Translations under genes and position numbers: made by a program
Part shown: positions 39,316 through 47,246 of the stretch, in pieces
How positions within the stretch are numbered: position 1 is the first letter of the stretch
Layout of the letters: every line of letters begins with the position of its first letter
NCBI RefSeq assembly: GCF_001613365.1
Contig: NZ_BDCF01000060.1
Coordinates: 1-47,246 of the forward strand
Direction of reading: 5' to 3'
Origin: Nocardia xishanensis NBRC 101358
GTDB taxonomy: Bacteria > Actinomycetota > Actinomycetes > Mycobacteriales > Mycobacteriaceae
DNA: 47,246 nt
The notes under the pieces: model-generated
Database searches by the model: none
Told to the model about the DNA's origin: nothing
The model's input: the letters and a program-made list of their open reading frames with translations, nothing else

Positions 39316-40866
39316 ATGACCGGTACGCGAGAAAAGCTGGAGCAGCTCCGGGGGATCCTGGAGCTCGCCCAGGAGCCCGCAGGTGAGGCAGGGATCGCGA
39401 AACGCAAGGCCAAGGAGATCCCCAGCGCCAGGGAGCGCGTCCGGATGCTGCTCGACCCCGGCACCTTCATCGAGATGGGCGCGCTCATGCGTCAGCCCGG
39501 CGCCTCGAACGCCATGTACGGCGACGGCGTGGTCACCGGCCGCGGCTACATCGAAGGCAGGCCGGTCGTGGTGATCGCGCACGATCAGACCGTGCACGGC
39601 GGCTCGGTCGGCGAGATGTTCGGCCGCAAGGTGGCAGCGGCCATGGAGTTCGCCTACGAGAACGCCTGCCCCGTGATCGCGATCAACGATTCCGGCGGCG
39701 CCCGCATCCAGGACGCGGTCGCCTCGCTGGCCTGGTACGCGCTGATGTGCCGCCGTCAGGAGGACCTGTCCGGCTTCGTGCCGCAGGTGGCGATCATGCT
39801 CGGCAAGTGCGCGGCCGGTTCGGTCTACGGCCCGGTCAACATGGACGTGCTGGTCGCGACCGACAAGTCCTACATGTTCGTCACCGGCCCCGAGGTCATC
39901 AAGGCGGTCACCGGCGAGAGCGTGAGCGCCGAAGAGCTCGGCGGCGCGGCCGTGCAGGCGACCACCGGCACCGTCCACCACGTCGCCGACAGCGAGCGCG
40001 CGGCCTTCGACTGGGTGCGCGAGTACCTGAGTTACCTGCCGTCCAGCTGCCTGGAGCAGCCGCCGGTCGTCAACCCCGGCCTCGAGCCGGAGATGACCAA
40101 GCACGACCTCGAGCTGGACTCGATCATCCCGGACTCGGACAAGGTCGGCTACGACATGCGCGACATCCTCGTGCGCATCTTCGACGACGGCGCCTTCCAC
40201 GAGGTCAGCGCGGGCACCGCGCAGAACCTCATCACCGGCTTCGCGCGGGTGGACGGCCGTAGCGTCGGCGTGATCGCCAACCAGCCTATGGTGCTCGGCG
40301 GCGCGCTCGACGCGCGCTGCTCCGACAAGGCCACCCACTTCATCCGCCTGTGCAACGCCTACGGCCTGCCGCTGGTGTTCGTCGTGGACACCCCCGGCGT
40401 GCTGCCGGGCATCGAGGAGGAACGCAGCGGCGTCATCAAGCGCGGCGGCCGGTTCTTCCGCGCCGTGATCGAAGCCACCGTGCCGATCGTCACGGTGGTG
40501 ACCCGCAAGGCCTACGGCGGCGGCTACGCGGTGATGGGCTGCAAGCAGCTCGGCGCCGACATCAGCCTGGCCTGGCCGACCGCGAGGATCGCCGTGATGG
40601 GCGCCGAGAGCATGGTCGGCATCATCGGGCGCAAGCAGCTGGAGGCGACGCCCGCCGAGCAGCGCGAAGCCGTGCGCGAGCAGATGATCGACTTCTACAA
40701 CGCCACCATGGCGACGCCGTGGATCGCCGCCGAGCGCGGCTATATCGACGCCGTGATCGAGCCGTCGCAGACCCGCCTCGAGATCCGCAAGGCGCTGCGA
40801 CTGCTGCGCGACAAGGACCCGAAGCCGAAGCACAATCCGCGCAAGCACAGCCTCTTCCCCGTGTAG
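39316..40866 (+). CDS. accD: Acyl-CoA carboxylase beta (carboxyltransferase) subunit
   Basis: A 516-residue carboxyltransferase that moves CO2 from carboxybiotin to acyl-CoA, working with a biotinylated alpha subunit. N-half landmarks: MYGDGVVTGRGYIEGRP, VHGGSVGEMFGRKV and INDSGGARIQDAV. C-half landmarks: VVDTPGVLPG, IKRGGRFFRAVIEATVP and AYGGGYAVMG. The C-terminus RKHSLFPV resembles AccD4 (RKHGLIPV as I recall), the carboxylase of long acyl chains in mycolate condensation, so that assignment is favoured but not certain. It is alone in its transcript and followed by strong hairpins. Confidence 0.93.
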   Translation: MTGTREKLEQLRGILELAQEPAGEAGIAKRKAKEIPSARERVRMLLDPGTFIEMGALMRQPGASNAMYGDGVVTGRGYIEGRPVVVIAHDQTVHGGSVGEMFGRKVAAAMEFAYENACPVIAINDSGGARIQDAVASLAWYALMCRRQEDLSGFVPQVAIMLGKCAAGSVYGPVNMDVLVATDKSYMFVTGPEVIKAVTGESVSAEELGGAAVQATTGTVHHVADSERAAFDWVREYLSYLPSSCLEQPPVVNPGLEPEMTKHDLELDSIIPDSDKVGYDMRDILVRIFDDGAFHEVSAGTAQNLITGFARVDGRSVGVIANQPMVLGGALDARCSDKATHFIRLCNAYGLPLVFVVDTPGVLPGIEEERSGVIKRGGRFFRAVIEATVPIVTVVTRKAYGGGYAVMGCKQLGADISLAWPTARIAVMGAESMVGIIGRKQLEATPAEQREAVREQMIDFYNATMATPWIAAERGYIDAVIEPSQTRLEIRKALRLLRDKDPKPKHNPRKHSLFPV

Positions 40867-40876
40867 CCGTACACGG

Positions 40877-40894
40877 GTTGTGCTGTCTCACAAC
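40877..40894. repeat. Inverted repeat after accD
   Basis: GTTGTG (40877-40882) and CACAAC (40889-40894) around CTGTCT, 10 bases after the accD stop. It could be a small terminator or an operator. Confidence 0.4.
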
Positions 40895-40913
40895 ACATCC
40901 GGTGATGGGTCGT

Positions 40914-40957
40914 GGGATCGCCGGATGTTCGTCGATGCGGCGACATCGGGTGATCCC
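40914..40957. terminator. Long hairpin between accD and Rv1733c-like gene
   Basis: GGGATC (40914-40919) pairs with GATCCC (40952-40957), and GATGT (40924-40928) with ACATC (40943-40947). The four-base segments between them nearly pair too, giving a stem of about 15 bp with one mismatch and one GU. It lies between convergent genes. The rest of 40958-41151 shows no gene. Confidence 0.65.
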
Positions 40958-41151
40958 ATCGCCTAACCTCGGATTCGTGTCCGGCCCTCGTTCGCCGCGC
41001 AGCGGCCGGACACAGTGGCGTGCCTGCCGTGGTTTGTTCCCTACCCTTACCCGGCGGGCACGCCGCACTTCCCGGGGCCGAGCGTCACACTCGGCGAATC
41101 CCGTCGCCACCACCGAATTCACGTCACGCGACGGGAACGCACACCGGAACC

Positions 41152-41754
41152 TCAGACCGCGCCGCGGCCGCCCCAGGTGAGTCCCACTGTCGCCCATTCG
41201 GTTTCCCACCGGCGCGCGCGCCTGCGATCAAGGCTCACGCTCAGCAGGTAGTACCCGGTCGCGAAGCACATCAGCACCGCGCAGGACACCGCGCCCGACA
41301 CCAGCACCGCGCGGCTCAGCGCCCTGGTCTCCGACGGCGGCTCCACCACGCGGCCGCCCTTGTCGAGCCAGACGCTCACGGTGGCACCGGGTTTCACCAT
41401 CGTGCTGGAACGGTAGTCCTCGACGTGGGTTGCGCCCTGGCCGTCCACCCAGGACACCCGCGCCGGCGTGATCGGCGCGTACAGCGGCGCCTTGCCCACC
41501 TCGACCACGGTGGCGTCGACGCGGTGCAGTTCGGCGACGCGGCTTTCGGTGGCACGGGTTTCGGTCTCGTAGACGCGGCCGCCGAGCACCATCGCCACCA
41601 CCGGGACGACGACGAGGAACAGCAGCGTCAGCAGCAGGCCGACGCCGGATTGCAGCCGGTCCTCGCGGCGGCGCATCGGATTGCGGTCCAATCCCATCCT
41701 CCGGCAGGTCCGGCGCACGATGCCCGCCGATCCGACCGGACGCTCCCTGGTCAT
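41152..41754 (-). CDS. Rv1733c-like two-helix membrane protein
   Basis: A 200-residue membrane protein of the mycobacterial Rv1733c type. The first membrane helix is GVGLLLTLLFLVVVPVVAMVLG (about 37-58, cited as a landmark in two halves) and the second is SRAVLVSGAVSCAVLMCFA near 150. Between them lies a beta-rich extracytoplasmic domain (VWLDKGGRVVEPPSETR). The C-terminal hallmark RRWETEWATVGLTWGGR is present. The start overlaps the TetR stop (ATGA), so the two are translationally coupled. Rv1733c itself is a dormancy antigen of unknown function. Confidence 0.88.
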   Translation of the reverse strand: MTRERPVGSAGIVRRTCRRMGLDRNPMRRREDRLQSGVGLLLTLLFLVVVPVVAMVLGGRVYETETRATESRVAELHRVDATVVEVGKAPLYAPITPARVSWVDGQGATHVEDYRSSTMVKPGATVSVWLDKGGRVVEPPSETRALSRAVLVSGAVSCAVLMCFATGYYLLSVSLDRRRARRWETEWATVGLTWGGRGAV

Positions 41755-42398
41755 GACGCTGACTCCTCGTACTGGATATCGGTGGCCAACCCGGCGAGGG
41801 TGTCGAAGAAGCCTTCGATGAGGTCGGGCAGGCCGTCCGGGTCGACACCCGCGGCCCAGGTCTGCAGCGCGGCGACGATGAGCCCGGAGCAGGCCGCAAC
41901 GACCGTCGCCGGGCGCAGATCCTCCGCCGGGTCGACGCCGAGACGGGCGGCCAGGATTCGCACCGACTCGCGTTGCCCCTCGTTGCGGATGCGTTGATAG
42001 CCGGCCAGCAGGGCCGGTTCGTCGTCGAAGCGCTGGAACAGGGCCCACCGCCGGGTCAGCAGCCCGGCCCGCGCCCCCGCGTATTCGGCGGTCAGCCAGT
42101 CGTGCACCGCGTTGCGATAAGCCAGCAGCGGCGGCTCGTGGGCGGGCCTGCACGCCAGCGCTTCGTTCAGTAGGTGCATGTCCTGGTCGATGTCGCCGAG
42201 AATGGCCGCCTCGATGGACGAGAAGTGACGGCTGAAAGTGCGCCGGGTGACGCCGGCCCGCTCGGCGATGTCCTCCACGCCGACCGCGGCCAGGCCGCGC
42301 TCGGTCAGCAGGTCGAACGCGGCCCGCGACAGCGCTTCGCGGCTGCGGCGCGTGCGCAGCCTGCGGCCGTCCAGGTCGACGTCGTCGTCGGTGCCCAT
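41751..42398 (-). CDS. TetR-family transcription regulator
   Basis: A 215-residue TetR regulator. The helix-turn-helix is at about 15-65 (LSRAAFDLLTERGLAAVGVE, then DIAERAGVTRRTFSRHFSS), followed by an all-helical ligand domain. ATG 42398 starts MGTDDDVDLDGRRLRTRRS. It is the first gene of a two-gene operon with the Rv1733c-like membrane protein. It probably represses its own operon through the inverted repeat at 42418-42432. The ligand is unknown; lipid or drug-like molecules are usual for such arrangements. Confidence 0.93.
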   Translation of the reverse strand: MGTDDDVDLDGRRLRTRRSREALSRAAFDLLTERGLAAVGVEDIAERAGVTRRTFSRHFSSIEAAILGDIDQDMHLLNEALACRPAHEPPLLAYRNAVHDWLTAEYAGARAGLLTRRWALFQRFDDEPALLAGYQRIRNEGQRESVRILAARLGVDPAEDLRPATVVAACSGLIVAALQTWAAGVDPDGLPDLIEGFFDTLAGLATDIQYEESAS

Positions 42399-42417
42399 GA
42401 ATCCATCCTATCAATAT

Positions 42418-42432
42418 TGTCCCGTTGGGACA
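42418..42432. promoter_or_regulatory. TetR operator candidate
   Basis: TGTCCCGTTGGGACA: perfect 6-bp arms with a 3-base spacer in an AT-richer stretch, 19 bases upstream of the TetR start. Symmetric TGTCCC-N3-GGGACA sites are common for TetR repressors, so self-regulation is likely. The remaining gap up to 42778 shows no gene. Confidence 0.7.
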
Positions 42433-42778
42433 TTAGTTTCCCCCTGGATCGCGAACCCGAACCTCATGCCCGAGCACTACCCGCCTACAGCCGCCCGGAA
42501 CCGGCTCTCGCCCGACGCAAGGGCGCCCGGCGTTCGCTTCACCGCGGCCGAGGCAGGGCGCGAACACGGGGCGACCGGAGAAACGACCGCGATAGACGTC
42601 GCCCGGTTATGAGTTCTCACAAAGCTCTCCAAAGAAGCCCGGAAATCGACTACGTGTGCATCTCCGGAATTGCCGTCTCAGAAAGTCGGCGAGCCGCGTC
42701 GAGTTGTGTCCTACCACAGCTGGATTCACCCCGGAATAGGCGTGAAAACAGTTGCCTACCAGGCCAGAAGCCGGACTC

Positions 42779-42807
42779 TTGACCAAGATTGCGGCGGGAG
42801 CTACAAA
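42779..42807 (+). promoter_or_regulatory. Promoter for the acyl-CoA synthetase fusion
   Basis: TTGACC (42779-42784) and TACAAA (42802-42807) are separated by 17 bases, a close match to a housekeeping sigma promoter. Transcription would start about 48 bases before the GTG start codon at 42862. Confidence 0.55.
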
Positions 42808-42861
42808 TGAAATCTCCGCCGACCCGAGCTGTTCGAACCGGCCGACGAGAATTGCAAGCCA

Positions 42862-44967
42862 GTGGTTACCGATGTCATCGATGTGACCGCGGAATTTCCG
42901 ATCCCCCGCCAGGCGGTGTGGGATCTGCTCCGCGAGCCGCAGACCTATCCCCGCGTTTTTCCCGGAATCGGCGCGTGCGAACCGCTGGAGGCCGCGGGCG
43001 GACATCAGATGCTGCGCTTCCGGGTCGGCACCGCCCGGGTCGGCGTCCGCACCCAAGTGATCCAGCTGCGCATCGGGCGCTGGTACGAAAGCCTCGAGCT
43101 GGTCAGCCCGACGCTGGGCAGCTTCGCCTCGATCCGGCTGCGCGGCACCGAGGAACGCACCCGCATCTCGGTCACCTTCTTCGGCCCCGGCCGCATCCAT
43201 CCGTCCGTCGAGGCGGCCGGCAACGGCGCGATCATCGCCTGGACCGAGCGCGGTCTGCGCCGGATCGCCGATCTGGTGCGCGGCGCGGCGACCTCGGTCG
43301 TCGTCAACGGCGAGAACTCTCCCGTCCGCCGCCGCGCCGAGGTGGCCAGGCAGATGATGGCCACCGGCGTGCTGCGCGCCCACCGGCCCGACCTCGGCCT
43401 CAAACAGCTGCGCAGGCTCTCGGAATGGGGATTCAACCTGGCGGGCGGCTACGCCGCGGCGGCCGCGTTCGCACCGGAGCGCGCGGCTCTGATCGACGCG
43501 CACAGCGCACGCACCTTCGATGAGATGCACGAGCGCACCAACGCCATCGCGGGCGCCATGGCCGCGCTCGGGCTGCGGGCAGGTGACGCCATCGGCCTGC
43601 TCGCGCGCAATCACGGCGGCATGGTGGAAACCATGGTCGCCGCGGGCAAGCTCGGCGTGGACGTCGCCCTGCTCAACACCGGCCTGCCCGCTCGGCGGAT
43701 CGAGGAGGTGGTGCAGCGCGACAAGCTCACCGCGCTGTTCGTGGACGGCGAATTCGACCACCTGGTGCAGTATCTGCACGCCGATCTGCCGCGCTACGCG
43801 ACCGACCGGACCAAGCCGGCGCCGGGGCGGACGACCCTCGACGACCTCGCGGCCATGGGGCAGAACAGCTTTCGCAAGCCATCGCACCCTGGCAAGCTCA
43901 TCGTGCTGACCTCGGGGACCTCCGGCACCCCGAAGGGCGCGCGCCGCCCGCACGCCAAGGGCTTCAGCACCATCGCCGCGCTACTGTCGCGCATTCCGCT
44001 GCGGATGGACGAGACGATGCTCATCCCCGCGCCGCTGTTCCACACGTGGGGGCTGGCCGCGCTGCAGTTGAGCACCGCGCTGCGCTCGACCGTGGTGCTT
44101 CCCGCGCACTTCGACGCCGAGGACTGCCTGCGCCTGATCGCCGAACACCGGGTGAGCACGTTCATCGCTGTGCCGATCATGGTGCACCGCATCCTGGAGC
44201 TGCCCGCGCACGTGCGCGCCCGCTACGACACCTCCAGCCTGCGGGTGGTCGCCAGCTGCGGCGCGCCGCTCGCGGCCAGCACCGTGCTGGACTTCATGGA
44301 CGTCTACGGTGACGTCCTCTACAACGTCTACGGCTCCACCGAGGTGTCCTGGGCGACCATCGCCGATCCCACCGATCTACGCACCGCGCCGACCACCGCG
44401 GGCAAGCCGCCGCTGGGCACCAAGGTGGCGGTGCTCGGCCCCGACCGCAAGCCGCTGCCCGTCGGCGCGACGGGGCACATCTTCGTGAGCAACCACATGC
44501 TCTTCGACGGCTATGTCAACGCCGCCCCGCCGGACGAGGCCGACGGCATGCTCGACACCGGCGACCTCGGTTTCCTCGATGCCACGGGCCGGCTGTTCAT
44601 CGCGGGCCGCGACGACGAGATGATCATCTCCGGCGGCGAGAACGTCTTCCCGCGTCCGGTCGAGGAGGCGCTGGCCTATCTGCCGCAGGTCCGCGAGGTG
44701 GCGGTGGTCGGCGTCCCCGATCGCGAGTACGGCCAGCGCCTGGCCGCCTTCGTGGTGAAACGCGAAGGGGCGGGGCTGGATTCGGACATGGTCCGGAACT
44801 ACATCCGTAATCGGCTCAGCCGCTTCTCGGTGCCGCGCGACGTGACCTTCCTCAACGCGCTCCCCCGCGGCGAGACAGGCAAGATCCTCAAGCGCCTGCT
44901 CACCGGCGGCGCCGAGGACGCGGCACAGCATCCGATCATCGGGACGATCGCGCCCGGCTCGTTCTGA
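42862..44967 (+). CDS. SRPBCC domain-acyl-CoA synthetase fusion
   Basis: A 701-residue fusion. Residues 1 to about 145 form a SRPBCC/START-like domain (VIDVTAEFPIPRQAVWDLLR, then RVFPGIGACEPLEAAGG). The adenylate-forming enzyme follows (about 185-690). It has VLTSGTSGTPKGARRP (A3), APLFHTWG, NVYGSTEVSW (A5), DTGDLGFLDATGRLFIAGR (A7/A8), IISGGENVFPRPVEEAL and the catalytic Lys in GETGKILKRLL. It should activate a fatty or related acid as acyl-AMP/CoA. The N-terminal domain could bind the hydrophobic substrate or product. The GTG start 42862 has a weak ribosome binding site. A good promoter precedes it. Confidence 0.88.
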   Translation: MVTDVIDVTAEFPIPRQAVWDLLREPQTYPRVFPGIGACEPLEAAGGHQMLRFRVGTARVGVRTQVIQLRIGRWYESLELVSPTLGSFASIRLRGTEERTRISVTFFGPGRIHPSVEAAGNGAIIAWTERGLRRIADLVRGAATSVVVNGENSPVRRRAEVARQMMATGVLRAHRPDLGLKQLRRLSEWGFNLAGGYAAAAAFAPERAALIDAHSARTFDEMHERTNAIAGAMAALGLRAGDAIGLLARNHGGMVETMVAAGKLGVDVALLNTGLPARRIEEVVQRDKLTALFVDGEFDHLVQYLHADLPRYATDRTKPAPGRTTLDDLAAMGQNSFRKPSHPGKLIVLTSGTSGTPKGARRPHAKGFSTIAALLSRIPLRMDETMLIPAPLFHTWGLAALQLSTALRSTVVLPAHFDAEDCLRLIAEHRVSTFIAVPIMVHRILELPAHVRARYDTSSLRVVASCGAPLAASTVLDFMDVYGDVLYNVYGSTEVSWATIADPTDLRTAPTTAGKPPLGTKVAVLGPDRKPLPVGATGHIFVSNHMLFDGYVNAAPPDEADGMLDTGDLGFLDATGRLFIAGRDDEMIISGGENVFPRPVEEALAYLPQVREVAVVGVPDREYGQRLAAFVVKREGAGLDSDMVRNYIRNRLSRFSVPRDVTFLNALPRGETGKILKRLLTGGAEDAAQHPIIGTIAPGSF

Positions 44968-44977
44968 CCGGCTTCGC

Positions 44978-45008
44978 CGCCGCGACGTTGTGAGAATTCA
45001 ACGCGGCG
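44978..45008 (+). terminator. Hairpin after the synthetase fusion
   Basis: CGCCGCG..GTTG (44978-44990, two-base bulge AC) pairs with CAACGCGGCG (44999-45008), loop TGAGAATT. It begins 11 bases after the stop codon. The rest of the gap to 45255 shows no gene. Confidence 0.55.
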
Positions 45009-45255
45009 CGCGGCCGCGGCTGGGCATGTCCCAGATTCCGCTCGCCGACCTGCCTGCGCCCTCCGCCCGTGCCTATGCTCGCCGGGACGGCTCCGGCGCA
45101 GGCCGACCCGCAGCGGCCTGCCGCGCGACGAATTCCGGAGCCGCTGTGGCAGGCCGTCCCGGTCGGCGCGACATCGCTCCCAACACCGTCGCACCGCCTC
45201 CGGGGCGGTCTGCTCGTCTCGCGCTCGGCCGGGCCGCACCCGCGCGGCGGTCCGG

Positions 45256-46200
45256 CTACCCCGCTCCGGTCGGCTGGTCCACCGTCGGCGGTTGACGGTC
45301 GCGCAGCGCCTCCAGCAAACCGCGCGTGTACTGGGGCGGCGCGGCGTGCACGGAGAGCAGGTTGGCGACGGCGCGATAGGCGGCAAGGTCGGATTCCTTG
45401 TCCAGGTAGAGCGCGCCGGTCAGTTGCTGGAGATAGACGATGTCGGGCAGGTCGGCTTCGGTGAAGCGCAGCATGGTGAACGCGCCGTCGGCCAGCGCGG
45501 GTCCGCCGACGTGGTCGGCGAGCACCTGCAGGGTGACGTTCGGCTGCTCGGCCGCGGCGAGCAACCGGTCGAGCTGGTCGAGCCAGACCGCGGAACCGCC
45601 GATGCGCCTGCGCAATGCCGCCTCCTCCACGATCAACCAGATGCGCGGCGGCTCGGGCTTGGTGAGGATGTGCTGGCGGCGCATCCGCAACGCCACTCTG
45701 CGTTCGATCGCGGCGAACGACTCGTTCGGGTGCGCCAGCGACAGCAGGGCCCGCGCGTAGTCGGCGGTCTGGAACAGTTCGGGTACCGCCCTCGGCTCGT
45801 AGCAGCGGATCAACCTGGCCGCCTGCTCGAGACCGAGGTAGGTGTCGAACCATTTGGGCAGCCAGTCGTTGTCACGGTGCCACCAGCCCGATGCGTTCGC
45901 CTGGCGGGCGAGCGTGAGGAATTCCTCGAGTTCGGTCGGATCGGCAACCCCGTAGAGCGACAGCAGATCCACCAGGTCCCGTTCGCGAAATCCGGTGCGG
46001 CCCAGCTCCAAGCGGCTGATCTTGGAGTGCGAGCCGCGGATCGCCTCGCCCGCGTCCTCGCGTGAGATGCCCGCGGCCTCGCGTAATCGCCGCAATCGAC
46101 CGCCGAGCAGCATCCGCAACACGGTCGGGCCGTCGCCGACCCCGGGAAGCTTTCCGGGAAAAGGAGATTCGGTCGTATGTCGCACTTCCGGAGCACGCAT
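45256..46200 (-). CDS. XRE-family regulator with DUF5753 domain
   Basis: A 314-residue regulator typical of filamentous actinobacteria. The N-terminal helix-turn-helix is at about 30-90 (LRRLREAAGISREDAGEAI, then SHSKISRLELGRTGFRERD). The DUF5753 domain follows at about 110-295, with the landmarks LGLEQAARLIRCYEP, VPELFQTADYARALL and the C-terminal YLDKESDLAAYRAVANLL. Such genes usually have a small DUF397 partner next to them; none is visible here within the adjoining gaps. The role is unknown, often development or antibiotic control. Confidence 0.93.
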   Translation of the reverse strand: MRAPEVRHTTESPFPGKLPGVGDGPTVLRMLLGGRLRRLREAAGISREDAGEAIRGSHSKISRLELGRTGFRERDLVDLLSLYGVADPTELEEFLTLARQANASGWWHRDNDWLPKWFDTYLGLEQAARLIRCYEPRAVPELFQTADYARALLSLAHPNESFAAIERRVALRMRRQHILTKPEPPRIWLIVEEAALRRRIGGSAVWLDQLDRLLAAAEQPNVTLQVLADHVGGPALADGAFTMLRFTEADLPDIVYLQQLTGALYLDKESDLAAYRAVANLLSVHAAPPQYTRGLLEALRDRQPPTVDQPTGAG

Positions 46201-46515
46201 TCACCGAGTTTGCCATGATTCCCTCCCGACTCTCCAGGGCATAGGCTGGTGTCGTGCGTAATACATGCGCAGCTGTCTGTGCATGCCGACGGTCGAGGCG
46301 CGCGCGGCAACGTCGTCGCGGGCCGCGGCAACCTCGGCGGGACGTGCACCGCCCGGACCCGCACAACGCACTCGGACCGGGCTCGGCATCCGGCGAGCTA
46401 ACGTTTTCGCGGATTCCACCGCTATATCGAGTAAGCACCGGACAGGTCTCGGGCCCATCGGCGCACGGGCCCGCGACGAATTGATTAGGAGAGTCGCGTA
46501 GGCAGAGGTGATCGC
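46201..46515. other. Divergent intergenic region
   Basis: A 315-base gap between the DUF5753 regulator and the last gene, containing both promoters. No convincing coding frame, palindrome or RNA gene was seen. GAGGTGA at 46505-46511 is the ribosome binding site of the next gene. Confidence 0.45.
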
Positions 46516-47246
46516 ATGGCAACCGTGGGCGTTTCAGCGGACCGAAGGACGGTCCGCGGAGTACTGCTCTTGCATCCGACGGCGGACGAACCGGCGTCGG
46601 CCCGGCTCGACGAGGTGGAACAGGAGATCGGCGCGGCCACCGCGGCCGAGACGATCCCCGAGGTCCTCGAAGCGCTGGCCGACCGGACGCTCTCGCTCAT
46701 CGAGAACATCGCGCTGACGTACCGGACGGTCGACGAGCGACGCGCGATCGTCACCCAGCTGGCCACCGGCCGGTGGCGGACGTCCTCGCTGGTCTCGGTG
46801 CGCGCGGCGCTGCTCGCCTTCGTCCGCGATGTACCGAGTCTCGACCGATTCGAGACCATTCTGGTGCTCGAGGTCGCCGACCGTGATATGACCTTCATCC
46901 TCACCGACGCCGGGCGTTCCAGGATTCTCGGCTCCGGCACGTGGCGCGCCGGAACAGAGCCCGCCACCGAGGCGTACGACCGCGTACGCCCCACTCTGCT
47001 GGCCCAGGGGCTGACGGTGGACGGCGTGGCGCTGTGCGGCGGGCCCGTCACGCTGGAACTGCTCGGCGACTGCGAGCGCGCCTTCGGCGTTCCGGCGGTG
47101 ATCGTCGACGATCCGCGGGCCGCGGCCGCGCTCGGCGCCGCCCGCATCGCGGCCGCCCAGCTGCCGGAGGACGCGGGCCACGACTACGACCCGAGCGGCG
47201 CGACGGCGATCGCCGCGGAGCGGCGGCGAGCCGGTGTCCTGCTCCC
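46516..47246 (+). CDS. Hypothetical protein with actin/Hsp70-like hints, 3' incomplete
   Basis: An open frame of at least 243 codons running off the window. The ATG at 46516 has AGAGGTGA 5-12 bases upstream. It starts MATVGVSADRRTVRGVLLHP, a beta hairpin often seen at the start of ASKHA-fold (actin/Hsp70-like) proteins, and later has VDGVALCGGPVTLELLGD and PAVIVDDPRAAAALGAARIAA, which resemble the phosphate-2/adenosine regions of that fold. Similar mycobacterial hypothetical proteins exist (DUF7159-like). No catalytic function is apparent. It is divergent from the DUF5753 regulator. Confidence 0.6.
   Translation, partial: MATVGVSADRRTVRGVLLLHPTADEPASARLDEVEQEIGAATAAETIPEVLEALADRTLSLIENIALTYRTVDERRAIVTQLATGRWRTSSLVSVRAALLAFVRDVPSLDRFETILVLEVADRDMTFILTDAGRSRILGSGTWRAGTEPATEAYDRVRPTLLAQGLTVDGVALCGGPVTLELLGDCERAFGVPAVIVDDPRAAAALGAARIAAAQLPEDAGHDYDPSGATAIAAERRRAGVLL

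Noticed and set aside
39190..40848. Long minus-strand frame opposite accD (552 aa)
   Set aside because: Antisense shadow with His/Asp/Val-rich composition; accD is certain.
42607..43953. Minus-strand frame (448 aa) opposite the synthetase fusion
   Set aside because: Antisense shadow of a conserved gene; no domain and Arg/Gln-rich composition.
45001..45255. Plus-strand short frame as a DUF397 partner of the DUF5753 regulator
   Set aside because: It lacks the typical W-x-K-S-S start and conserved core; composition is Arg/Ala/Pro-rich shadow.

Overview
The window is high-GC actinobacterial chromosome. A secreted antigen-85-type mycolyltransferase homologue, a diiron acyl-ACP desaturase-like protein, an AccD4-like carboxyltransferase, an Rv1733c-type membrane protein, a DUF5753 regulator and many PucR, TetR and XRE regulators together point to a mycolate-producing member of the Mycobacteriales, most like Nocardia or Rhodococcus. 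The genus is an inference. No rRNA, tRNA or CRISPR array was seen.

Layout. 1-1.4 kb holds remains of a mobile element: two perfect inverted repeats, a small gene, and a decayed C-terminal piece of a large serine recombinase. 1.5-12.1 kb is accessory and regulatory: an XRE/MmyB regulator divergent from a short-chain dehydrogenase, two frameshifted maleylpyruvate-isomerase-type genes, an HSL-family esterase divergent from a PucR regulator, a large NB-ARC/TPR signalling protein and a small membrane protein. 10.9-14.3 kb is an acetaldehyde dehydrogenase / DUF779 / GAF-regulator unit read on the minus strand.

14.5-30.1 kb is the centre of the window: a complete, tightly packed plus-strand locus for a group 1h (actinobacterial, high-affinity) [NiFe]-hydrogenase. 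Its order is hypA-hypB-hhyS-hhyL-hhyE-DUF5947-DUF6084-unknown 459 aa-39 aa membrane peptide-107 aa acidic protein-maturation protease-hypC1-hypF-hypC2-hypD-hypE-DUF6390-nicT. The encoded steps run from nickel uptake (NicT) and nickel delivery (HypA, HypB), through CN/CO ligand assembly (HypC, D, E, F) and C-terminal processing, to the H2-oxidising dimer. HhyS carries the 3Cys-1Asp proximal-cluster signature. A CRP/GlxR-like palindrome lies just upstream of hhyS. The block from hhyE to the 107-aa protein has no established biochemical role and is the best candidate for undescribed biology: electron transfer, membrane or quinone docking, or specialised maturation.

30.2-38.9 kb holds an intracellular-type subtilase, a secreted lipase, a secreted DUF218 protein, a double-hotdog protein lacking the hydratase motif, an LLM flavin monooxygenase, a desaturase-mycolyltransferase operon and a PucR-like regulator without its DNA-binding domain. 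39.3-47.2 kb holds accD, an Rv1733c-like gene coupled to a TetR regulator with a clear operator, a SRPBCC-acyl-CoA synthetase fusion, a DUF5753 regulator and an incomplete gene running off the right end. Several lipid-related genes lie here, which fits cell-envelope metabolism.
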